Shown: positions 46,801 through 58,800 of the stretch, one piece after another
Numbering within the stretch: the stretch's first letter is position 1
Layout: each line of letters starts with the position of its first letter
DNA from: Sweltsa coloradensis
Lineage: Eukaryota > Arthropoda > Insecta > Plecoptera > Chloroperlidae
Reading direction: 5' to 3'
NCBI GenBank assembly: GCA_024449915.1
Contig: JAMZAV010000982.1
Span: forward strand, 62,001 to 126,000
DNA: 64,000 nt
Notes under the pieces: model-generated
Seen by the model: the letters and a program-made list of their open reading frames with translations, nothing else
Database searches by the model: none
What the model was told of the DNA's origin: nothing
Position numbers and translations under genes: made by a program

Positions 46801-49800
46801 CTTCCCCGCCGGAGTTTACACCAACGCCAGAACGATTTCCCCCCGTTTTGGACAGCCATAGATAATATGATGAGAGATAAGTGACCGCTGTATTTGCCGT
46901 CTTCCTGGAACGATCGGGCCAATTTAGCGAAAAGAATGTCAAACTTGCATGCACAATGAATGTCAAAACACAAAAGCTATACCTGTATTTATTTACCGTC
47001 TTATTGCCTAAAGTCCTTTGCAAGTAAAGAAAGATCCCAGGTATCAAGAAATTTCCCCTCCTCGTTACCACCTCCACTCGGCACGGGTGACAGTGCTCGC
47101 GAGGCGTTGGAATGCGGTAGGCCGCATGACCCATTCATCCAGGTGTCATTGTTAAGAAAGCAATTTTTTGATGTAGTTAAAATGTTATAATTTCTCATTT
47201 ATTTTCAAATATATGGAATAATTATGTAAAATTAATATAAAATAAACTTTGTATTTTAAAAATAGCATGAAAACTGCCGTAATTAGAGTTAGTTGTAACT
47301 TCATGGTTACGATCAGAATAATTACGACAGGCAATAATTACGGCAGTTTTCAAGCTATTTTTAAAATACAAAGTTTATTTTATATTATTTTACATAATTA
47401 TTCCATATATTTGAAAATAAATGAGAAATTATAACATTTTAACTACATCAAAAATTGATTTCTTAACAATGACACCTGGATGAATGGGTCATGCGGCCTA
47501 CCGCATTCCAACGCCTCGCGAGCACTGTCACCCGTGCCGAGTGGAGGTGGTAACGAGGAGGGGAAATTTCTTGATACCTGGGATCTTTCTTTACTTGCAA
47601 AGGACTTTAGTACATTTATAAAAAAATGCGTAATAGTAGGAAATTATCAAAAGTTTTGTGAAATTTAGAAAAAGTTCCGAATTTGATGAAAAACGTTTTT
47701 TGTTTTTTTATGTACGACGAAAAGAAAGCAATTTACGAATAACAAAAACTATTAGGACTTATAATCAACAATGTAATATAGGCATTTATAAGTGCATTTT
47801 TTTGTTAATTTTTTTTTCATTGTGTTATACGATGTACGGTACCCAGACTGAACATAGATCCAGCAATTGTGTGAGCAATGTGTCTACGTTGTACTCCTAA
47901 TAATGAAACGCTGCATAACAACATTTTGTTATTGGTCTTCCCGTCGGCTCTTGCTCTGCTGTAGTATGTTTGTAAAACCCCAGGCTTGGAAACGAGGTAG
48001 GCATGTGATATTAAATCACTGTGAATTCCCTTGAATTACATGGTGGTTAATGCAATTCCTTATCTATCACCAATAAGCAATGCATGAGTATTTCAAATGC
48101 GATACACATAACTATGGTATTTAATTAGGTTTTGTGTGTGGAGATGTTGCTTGCTATGAAAGTATTATGCAAATGCAATCATTATAATTTTAAAATATTC
48201 TCAACTGGGACTCGAAACCAGCACCCGTATCTTCGTACTGGTACATCTATAATCGTGTTTCATAATACTAAGGCGAAACTAAAGTCCTTTGCAAGTAAAG
48301 AAAGATCCCAGGTATCAAGAAATTTCCCCTCCTCGTTACCACCTCCACTCGGCACGGGTGACAGTGCTCGCGAGGCGTTGGAATGCGGTAGGCCGCATGA
48401 CCCATTCATCCAGGTGTCATTGTTAAGAAAGCAATTTTTTTATGTAGTTAAAATGTTATAATTTCTCATTTATTTTCAAATATATGGAATAATTATGTAA
48501 AATTAATATAAAATAAACTTTGTATTTTTAAAATAGCTTGAAAACTGCCGTAATTATTGCCTGTCGTAATTATTCTGATCGTAACCATGAAGTTACAACT
48601 AACTCTAATTACGGCAGTTTTCATGCTATTTTTAAAATACAAAGTTTATTTTATATTAATTTTACATAATTATTCCATATATTTGAAAATAAATGAGAAA
48701 TTATAACATTTTAACTACATCAAAAAATTGATTTCTTAACAATGACACCTGGATGAATGGGTCATGCGGCCTACCGCATTCCAACGCCTCGCGAGCACTG
48801 TCACCCGTGCCGAGTGGAGGTGGTAACGAGGAGGGGAAATTTCTTGATACCTGGGATCTTTCTTTACTTGCAAAGGACTTTAGTCATTTTTGTCGTAGAA
48901 ATAAGATCAAAAACATAATTTGCATGAGAAATATTAACAAATTTCAAATACCGTAAAATAAATACTCTTACAATTGAGTTTTTTTCAAAGAGAAAAAGCA
49001 GCAATACAAAACACCAAACAAAATATAATTATCATAATAAAATGTTGACCGCATGGCAATCGGATTACCTGTATAATGGAACTGAACAAGCAGTGCATTA
49101 TCGTATTCACTAATCTGAATTGCTGGCCCGGTGCTCGAGTTTGAATAGAGATAATTGCTCTACTGGACTTTGCTCTAGGGGTGTACAGCGACAACTACCT
49201 GAAACGGTGGTGTAAACTCCGGCGGGGAAGGACTGTAGAGAATTTATCAAGTCATAACTAGGCCTAAAATGTTTTTGAATCGAGCTTGTACCTCAATTTT
49301 AAGAGGGTTTGCAGAACAAATAAAATAACTATTTGATATGATTTAATTCGAATATTTACTTAAAAATCAACATAAACACTTCGCAAAAAAACGAAGATGT
49401 TTAGAAAAATTTAAATGAGACAATTAATTTGTTTAAATTGAGACAAAGCTAATTAACTCCGCTTTTAGTTTCGAGATGGTATTTATCTTTTGCAGAATGG
49501 GTGCACCTAGGGTATCTTATACCTGAGGATTATAGAAGGGTTGGTCTGGCGACCAAGCTGTTTGTGAGCTCCAAGGGGGTTATACGGGCGGGGGAGACTT
49601 CAGACTGATTCTTCAAGACAACCAATAGAATAATCACGGTATTCAAATCACCCGCTGACAAATAAATGGAGAGCGCATGCGCAAAACAACGCTATCTTAC
49701 ACAGATATCTTGAACTATAGTGCTTCCCCGCAAGGAGTTTACACCAAATACAGGACAGTGGCCTAAATTGAGCGCGACAAGTGTACTGTGCTGCTGCCTA

Positions 49801-52800
49801 GCGGCAAGTGGTGATGCGTGCATCATAAATGGCCGCTAAGCATTGTATCAGCTCGCGGCTGGCCTAATAAAAGAACTTTTAAGATAATAATTTTTGCCTT
49901 GGAGATTATTAATCAACACGTATATGTCGTTTATTAGATTAAGAACGCTTTTAATTAAGCCACCAATTGTTTTCATATGGTTTACCCGATTAATGGCCGC
50001 CGAGACTTGTCTAAAGGTCATAATAAGTTAAATGACCGAGACTCTATAGGACCTATTGACTGGGTTGGTGTTTTGGGAAAAGTGGAAATAAAGCCAGTTT
50101 AATGTACCTGCAAATATTTTGTTAATATGTACATAGTAGATTAGGCCTATTGCACATGCATTGCATTTTATTGTCCTCCTTTGTAAATCAGTTTTTATTA
50201 CTGAATAGGATAGACGTTAAATAAATAATAAATAAATACTCTGGCATAGTACTGTACTGTATTGTAATTTGTAACAAGGGCCTAAACAATTTTGATAGCA
50301 AGGCCATGACTAATCTTTGGCAAGGCCTGCTTATTATGATCATGGTTATTTGAATGCTCCTTGTATGTGCTGGACAACAGCAAGTCGTCCAAGGGGTGTA
50401 ATAGTTTATTTATAGTACTTACTTTTTTTAATTGTCAAAATGTGATAGCCTACTTCAATAAAATAAACAGCATCAAATGCAATATGTAACACAATTTTTT
50501 AACACCATTTATCAGATATGATAACGGCGACAAACTTTCTAAATTTCTCATCCATAGTAATTAAAAAAAAAAAAAAAATCACATCTTACACATTTCTTCC
50601 TTTTCTTTATTTTCATTCACATAAATAACTTTTATTTTGCTATTACTTTCATCATCATCAATTTATTTTGTTATTTATACAAAACTAAGAAAACAATCTA
50701 GGCCTAATCATCAAACATACCTGCATTAACTCTTCTCATTTACTTTCATTCACAGGCGGCGCAATATGACCTAACCGGTTGAAGCGCCCTAGTTTCTCAC
50801 GTCGTCGTAACACCCGTACCTCAACCCCATTTTTACATTAGCTCAAAATGTTTACTCCCCTCCCCTTCCTGACAAAAAATGTATTTGATAAACCTCTTTA
50901 AAGGTTTATGGTAGGCCTACAAAAATGTAAATTAATTATTTACAAACTGTCTATAAATTTTCAGTGTATCGACAACATAGTGTTTTATTTGTTTTCTATT
51001 AGGCCTAGACTTGACAGAAACAAACGTTTTTAAATGGAAAAAATATGCTTCACAGTGCTAAATTCTAAATTAAAATGCTATAAAAACGTAGGCCTCCTGT
51101 GCCCTCCCACTGCAATGTCACTGTCAGCCAGTCATATAAATATTGAAACAATACTTTTGGTAATAATTATCTCTCAAATTATTAATCAACATCCACATGA
51201 CATTGTCACAATATTTGGAAAACTATTTTTTCCAGCCATGTGACAAGGCATGATATGGTCATGGACAACTGCCAGGCTAACTTTCATTCTATTATTTGTT
51301 TACTTTCGTATCAACACTTGGCAAAGTATAAAGCATATCCCATCAATTCGGCTACAAATAAATAAAGCAATAACAGTCATTTTGTGTGTATTTGACCATT
51401 AACACTGGATTAAACACGTAGGTAAAACGCCTGTCGCAGAGCTACCAAGCTCGCCGCATCACCACTTGCCGCGAGAGCGCACTAGCGTCGCGTGTCGCAG
51501 GTGCGCTCCATGTTAAAGAGCGCAAGTGTCCTGTATTACAACCGCAGGTTGTATACTAATGTATTTGCTTACACCACCTTTCCAGGTAGTTTTCGCTGTA
51601 CACCTCTAGAGCAAAGTCCAGTAGAGCAATTATCTCTACTGGTGACAATAATATAAATATCCTAGAGGCAAAATGTCCTAGGTAATAAATTCTAGTACAT
51701 ATCTTAACCAATTGAATTTACATGGCTATTGCCCTACCTACAAGAGTTACAGATCTTAATGCATCATGCCTAAATCATATATTCCTGAACACATATATAA
51801 ACAATGATAAAATACTGCCAACTATAATTAACACAACAATCTCAGATCACTATGCTATTGCAATCACCTGGGACACTGGTATAACATCACATCCACTCCC
51901 AAGTAGGCCAATAACTGAAAATGTACATAATAAAATAATAAACTTTAACTACTTATCTGAATCAATTGCTGACGAAAACTGGAATATAATCACGGAAATC
52001 TCTGACCCTTCCATAGCAGCTAATAATTCATACAACTATTTAAAGAACATATTTCTAGAGCCACCAGAGATTTTACCAAAGTTAATGCAAAAAAAAAAGA
52101 AAGATCAAACCATGGATTACAAATGGCCTAATAAAAGCTATTAGAAAGCGGGACAAACTAAGTAAACAACTAATAAAAGAAAAGATAATCACTGTTAAAA
52201 CATAACTTACCAATGAATACACTCATAAAACAAAAATATAAAAATTATAGAGATCTACTCAACTCGCTCAATAATTTCACCAAAAATCAATACTATAAAA
52301 ATGAACTTGATAAAGCAACGGGAAACCCCCAAAAAACATGGAAAATTATAAATGAAGCTACGAACGCCACCCCTAACAAAAGTATGCATATAAATGAACT
52401 ACACCTTGCAGGTCCTAACCCAAAACAAGTTATAACAATCCACAAGTATTCTATACCTTTGTTGACTTTTTCTCAGACATTGGTGATAAGCTCAATAACA
52501 GCTTAGAACTAAATCAAATAAGGCTCTTAACCGAAACAACAAAGAAAATAACATAAACAGATAAACTCCACCATATTCTTAAACCCTGTCAGTGCAGAGG
52601 AAATGATTCATACAGAGATAAACGAAACATCAGCAAACGGACCAGATGAAATTAAAGCCATGACAATTAAGAAAATGAGCTCATTTATTATCACACCTCT
52701 AGTGCATATTTTCAACCTCAGTCTTGATACGGGCATTTTTCCTGACACTTTCAAAACTGCTACAATTAAACACATATTTAGAGTTGATGACACAACAAAC

Positions 52801-55800
52801 GTTAATAACTATAGACCCATCTCTATATTAAGTCACCTATCAAAACTTCTAGAAAAATGTATTAAAAAACGAATGCTTTCCTTCTTTGAAAACCACAACA
52901 TTCTATCACCGACACAATACGGTTTCAGGAAAAACTGTGGAACAGATGAAGCAATTATAAATATAACAAATAAAATTGCTGACTCCCTAGACAAATCCAA
53001 GAAAACTCTTGTGATTTCCCTAGATCTGAGTAAGGCATTTGATACGGTCAATCATAAGATATTATTAAGAAAACTTGAAAATATGGGGATGTACATGAAT
53101 GTACATGTACATATGGGGGTGTAGCATACAATCTAATTGAAAATTATCTACAAAATAGAGAACAAATATTTTTTTGTAAATGATTGCCACAGCAAGACTA
53201 GGAAACTATCATGTGGAGTGCCTCAAGGTACTGTACTTGAGCCTTCACTATTTATTGGATGAGCGAAGCGAAGACTTCAATTTCACCGACCCCCCAAAAA
53301 ATTTAGCTCGGGTGTTTTTTTTTTTTTTTTCCGTCTGTTTGTTTGCTCTCTACCGGGCAAACGGCATATCCGATCTTAATGAAAATTTGACAGGACCTTC
53401 GAAATCTCTGAACTTAGACTTGCTACGTTTTTGGGTACAATCGAAGAAATATTTCTCATGAATATCGTACTTTTACGATTTTTTTCGATTTTAAGTGCGT
53501 TATTTTTGTGACATTTGGGCCGATTCTGACCAAACGGGTGGGGCTACAACGTTCATAATTCACATGGACATTAAGGTTATGGTGATGTATTGCTTTATGA
53601 AAGAAAAAGTTGAAAAAGTTAGCCAGAATCTATAGAAATAAAGCTTTTAATATAAGTTTTTTGATTTTTTGTACGATATTTTCGTGCCATTTGGGCCAAT
53701 TCTGACCAAACGGGTGGGGCTACAACGTTCATATTATACATGAACATTAAGGTTATGGTGATTTAGTACCTTTTAAAGAAAAAGTTGAAAAAGCTAGCCA
53801 GAATTCATAGTAATAAAGCTTTTAATATAAGTTTTTTACTATAAATAATACCAATTGACAAGAAACAATAGAAACTTGACAACAATCACCTACAATGCGT
53901 AGGCAGCAAAACAAAGCACTTGCATAAGTAAAGATATCCCACGAGAACTAAAAACTTTAAAAATCTCATCCATCAACGCGGCGGGACTTTAGCGTTTTCC
54001 TAGTAGCATACATTAACGATATATGTAGATCTAACATAGAAGGATGTATAATAATCTACGCTGATGATACTGCAATAATATTCACAGCTGACACTCTTGA
54101 ACAATTAATTCTTAGAGCAGAACTGGGAATGCAACATATATAGTGCATTAACCAATGACCTCCTAACACTAAATTTAGACAAAACTACTTTTATGACCTT
54201 TAACCTTAAAAAAAAAAAAAAAACACCAAACAAAATTGAAAATTACAAAGCAAGTGAACAAAACACATTCCCTAACTGCACTTGAAAATCACTACAAGAA
54301 TCAAGCTCAACCAAATACCTAGGAATTATACTTGACAACAAACTAAAATGGAATTTACATGCTCAAGAAACGGCCATTGAAATAAGGAAGATCTCATATA
54401 AATTTAGAAAGCTAAGAAACATTTTAAACCTAAAGACCTTGCGAACAATATACCCCTCTCTAATACAACCATACCTACAGTATGCAATCTGTGCTTGGGG
54501 CTGCATGTCAAACAAACACATTAAACCTCTACAAACAACACAAAAATCAATCTTGAAAATCATACTACAAAAAAATGTACAATCATATCCCACTAATAAC
54601 ACATTTGCAGAAACCAAAGTATATGACATTAGAAAACTTTACATTAAATCTCTTATGATTTACCAGTTTAAGCATATTAATACAGCATCTCCAATAACCC
54701 ATGCACATAGTACAAGACATAAAGAAAAGAAAAATCTAAATCTGCCTAGGCAAACAACAGCTTTCGGTACAAAACACAGCACGTATTTAGCCCAGAGAAT
54801 ATACAACATCCTTCCTGCCTATTTGAAAAGTGAAATCTACGTAAATGGCTAGACAACATGGACCATCTCACCTGTGAGAACATCCTAAAACTAACTCCTA
54901 TTAGAATTACTAACACATAATAATATTAATTTTATAAAAATATCTAAAATAAAACACGAACAAGTTCCTATCATAATATGCTTATTTTAAGTAGCATATT
55001 TTTGCAATAAACTATGTACCGATATTGGTACAAATATTTAGTTTTTTAAACTTATATTTTCTAAATATTAATCACTTCAATGATTAACAACAACTAAGGT
55101 TATCTGTAATTTCAAATTACAGATTACATTAGTTCAACATAAATATTTTAGCTAAGTTAATTTTTTATTTTTTATATTTTTAGTCTAGTTTAGTTTAGTT
55201 TAGAATTTAGATTCCTATAGACTCTACAATACAAACTTCAACTAAAATACAAGCCGAGTATCACCTGCCGCCATCTGACATCACTTATGCTTTTTGAAAC
55301 TATACAATCTCACTCACAAGTATTTATACTTATGTGGGTTTTTCTCTCATTAGAACCTTCTTACCTAAATGGTTATTACACCTGTAAACACTCTACACAC
55401 ATCTATAACATCTCGTCTTATCCCTTTGTATAATGTAGCATATAGCTTAAATTTGTAATTTTTTTACCATTAAAATGACAATAGATAATGAACAGTATGT
55501 ACCATGTAATATTTTAATATCACCATAAGATGTATTTTTTTTTTTATAGCTCAAAGTATGTTAAAACTGTAAATGATTGAAAAAGAAAAAAAAAGTAATA
55601 ATAAAAATAAAAATTCAAACTCGAGCACCGGGCCAGCAATTCAGATTAGTGAAAACGATAATGCGCTGCTTGTTCAGTTCCATTATAAAGGTAATCCGGT
55701 AATTGCCATGTAGGCAACATTTTATTATAATAAATTTTATTATGTTTTGTGTTTTGTATTGCTGCTTTTTTTCTTTAAAATAAACTCAATCGTAAGAGTA

Positions 55801-58800
55801 TTTATTTTACTGTATTTGTAATTTGTTCATCTTTCTCATGTAGATTATGTATTTGATCAATTGATCATGTTTCTACGATAAAAAATGACCAGTTTCTCCG
55901 TAGTATTATGAAACACGATTATAGATGCACCAGAACGAAGATAAACGGGTGCTGGTTTCGAGTCCCAGTTGAAGATATTTTAAAATTATGATAATTGCAT
56001 ATACTTTCATAGCAAGCAACATCTCCACACACAAAACCTAATTAAAAATCATAGTTATGTGTATTGCATTTAACATCTGCATATGATGCGTGAATTTATG
56101 TTTCAATAAAATGTTGAATGCTTTTTTGCAGTTCCTCTTTGAAATACTCATACATTGCTTATTGGTGATAGATAATGAATTGCATTAACCACCATATAAT
56201 TCAAGGGAATTCACAGTGATATAATATCACATAGATAACAAAAATATTATTGGAGATCCCGTTAATTATGGGAAAACACCAGTTCAATTAATTTATAGAT
56301 CACGTGATTTGGATGTTTTTCATTTGCCTGGCGGATGTCAGAAACTAAATTGCTGGATATAATATGTTCAGTCTGGGTAAATCGTATAACAGATTGAAAA
56401 AAAATTGAATTAACAATGAAATGTACTTATAAATGCCTATATTACATTGTTGATTACCAGTCCTAAAAGTTTTTGTTATTCCTAAATTGCTTTCTTTTCG
56501 TTGTACATAAAAAAAAACAAAAAAGCGTTTTTCATCAAAACCGGAGCTTTTTCTAAATTTCGCAAAACTTTCGGTATTTTTCTACTATTACGCAATTCTT
56601 TATAAATGTACTAGGCAATAAGACGGTTATTAAATACACGTATAGCTATTGTGTTTTGACATTCATTGTGCATTCAAGTTTGACATCCTTTTCGCTAAAT
56701 TTGCTCCATCGTTCCAGGAAGACGGCAAATACAGTGGTCACATATTTCTCATCATATCTATGGCTGTCCAAAACAGGGGGAAATCGTTCTGGCGTTGGTG
56801 TAAACTCCGGCGGGGAAGCACTAAGTTCATACTGTAGCTAACAGATGGATGGACACCTCATTTTAAAATCGCAGCACCAGCGCGAATGGTGAGAAAACTT
56901 GTCTCTGCGGCTAGACACATACCCTTAAGCTCAGCGTCTAGAGTGCAGTAATTTTCAAATTACAGGAAGGGAAATCAACATGTTTTTGTTTTGTTCTCAC
57001 CCAAAGACAGATAAATAAATACATATTTCTGTAGCATAGCCCTTTTTTCCATTGAAGTCAAAGGTTTTTCCGTGCAAGCCCTCAAAATGCATACATATTT
57101 GCAAATTTTAGTCAATATTTAAAAATTGTGTGTGACCGATCGGCGCCAAAATTTGTTGAACAAGTCTTGAGCGAGGTTTGGTATCATGCACAAAAATGCA
57201 CAAAAACGTTATCTTGATCGGTGGAAAATTATAGGCGTAGTTCGAAAAGTACGAACGAATATTTAACTAACTTATATAAATAACTTGTCCAGTCGTACAC
57301 AATGCTGTTAAATATTTGCATAACATTGAAACTATAGTAAAGTAATAGGCATAGTTTAAAAAGTAAAGGAATGTATAAGACATGTTATCGTGAGCGAGAA
57401 AGGCAGGCTGTATTGTGTGTCGATTCTATGAGAACAATCAATTCCACCATGATTGCATTTGTGGTGATAACAATTTTCAATTACAAATGTAAAATAAAAT
57501 TAAATTATATAATACCCATAATTAAACTATTGGCATACCTTTCACAGATAGGACTTAATTAGTCTTGCCGAGGACGATAAAAAAATCCATAATTAATTGA
57601 TATTTTTTTCAATCAAAATCAATAAGTAAATCTGAATAATCTATAGTGAATACTGTACCTTTTGTTTCTTCAAGTCTTCTGCAGCCTTGAGCAGGTCAGC
57701 GTATGAGTCGATGAATACCATGCCGGCCATCCAGGCTCCATACCCTATGGGTCCCATGTACAAAACCATTCGTTTCACCACGGTCTTGAAAACCATCCAG
57801 TCCCATAGGTAACACATACCTGAAAAGTGAAAGTATTGCATTAGCGCATTAGTGTGAAATTATAAAAATGGGCATGTTTCTAGTCCAATTTAGTGTAAAT
57901 AAAATATTATTTATCGTGTATGCATGTTAGTTGCAATGCAATGCAAGTTAGTTAGGCCTATTTGTTTTAAAAATTCTGGTAAAAATTGACTATGTAATAT
58001 GTTATTTATGCAAAATGTAAAAATAATCTATTTAAAGCAATGTTAGATGTTATCCTATAAAAAGTAAATTACAGCGCTGTATTGTGTTTGTCGGGTAGGG
58101 ACCGCATGGGTGTGATGAATAATGAGAAAATACAAATGGTTTATGAACATTTAAAGTTGAGCTTTAAAGTGAGGAACCGGTACACATGAAATTCAATAAA
58201 ACTGATTATGAAAGGCCTGCAATGTTGTGCTTCACGCAGATGTAATACGACTGATAGAAAATTCTAAAAAGTAAACTTACAAAATCCAGACGTTTTGATA
58301 ATAAATACGAGTATGATTTACTTCATCCAGAGCTAACTATTATGCATAATATTTTTCCTTTAAAATAGAAAAGTACAATTCTAATTTCATAGGTTCGCTT
58401 AACAGGAGCGGACCACTCTGTGGCGCTGCCATATCAATAGAAAAGCCAAATGCTTGATAAAATATATTCTGTTGAATATTTTGGAAACAAGATTGCAACC
58501 TTACATCTTTAGTGTCATGCCCTACAACGCGCTACCGCTATCTATCTTCTTCTCATCGGAACGCTTTGTCCGTGAGTTGCAATGTAAATACCGGCCTCTG
58601 ATGGCCATAAATTACGGTTTGATTTGGGTGCCTGATGATGAGAACGTGGAGTCGTGTTTTTCCAGACTGTATGATTGGAAATGGGGGGCTTAATTTGGGG
58701 AATAGCGGATCATCCGCCAGATAATTGTACAGTGTGATGTGGTTGGGGGCAAAAATGAGTTTACAGTAGGAACGGTTTTGTTATTCCCGTCTCTTCTTGG

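Larger units (their letters stand above)
46801..49230 (+). mobile_element. unknown DNA transposon L (about 1.23 kb before two MITE insertions)
   Basis: The ends are CTTCCCCGCCGGAGTTTACA (46801) and TGTAAACTCCGGCGGGGAAG (49211-49230), an inverted repeat of about 23 bp. The same element lies in reverse at 49723-56818. No transposase frame is visible. A tRNA-like phrase (ACTGGGACTCGAAACCAGC, about 48205) sits inside both copies. Target duplication not resolved. Confidence 0.72.
49723..56818 (-). mobile_element. unknown DNA transposon R, opened by nested insertions
   Basis: The outer ends are CTTCCCCGCAAGGAGTTTAC (49723) and TGTAAACTCCGGCGGGGAAG (ends 56818). Pieces 49723-49746, 51569-51638 and 55614-56818 align in order to the reverse complement of element L. 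Between them lie a hAT-like insert and a LINE. Confidence 0.72.

Noticed and set aside
47480..48956. Repeated open frame starting MNGSCGLPHSNASRALSPVP
   Set aside because: It lies wholly in the arms of the fold-back MITEs and appears in mirrored form, so it is not a gene.
46801..56818. One large 10-kb element with long terminal inverted repeats (Polinton-like)
   Set aside because: The inner ends at 49230 and 49723 each carry the terminal repeat, and the insertions have their own duplications. No Polinton genes are present.
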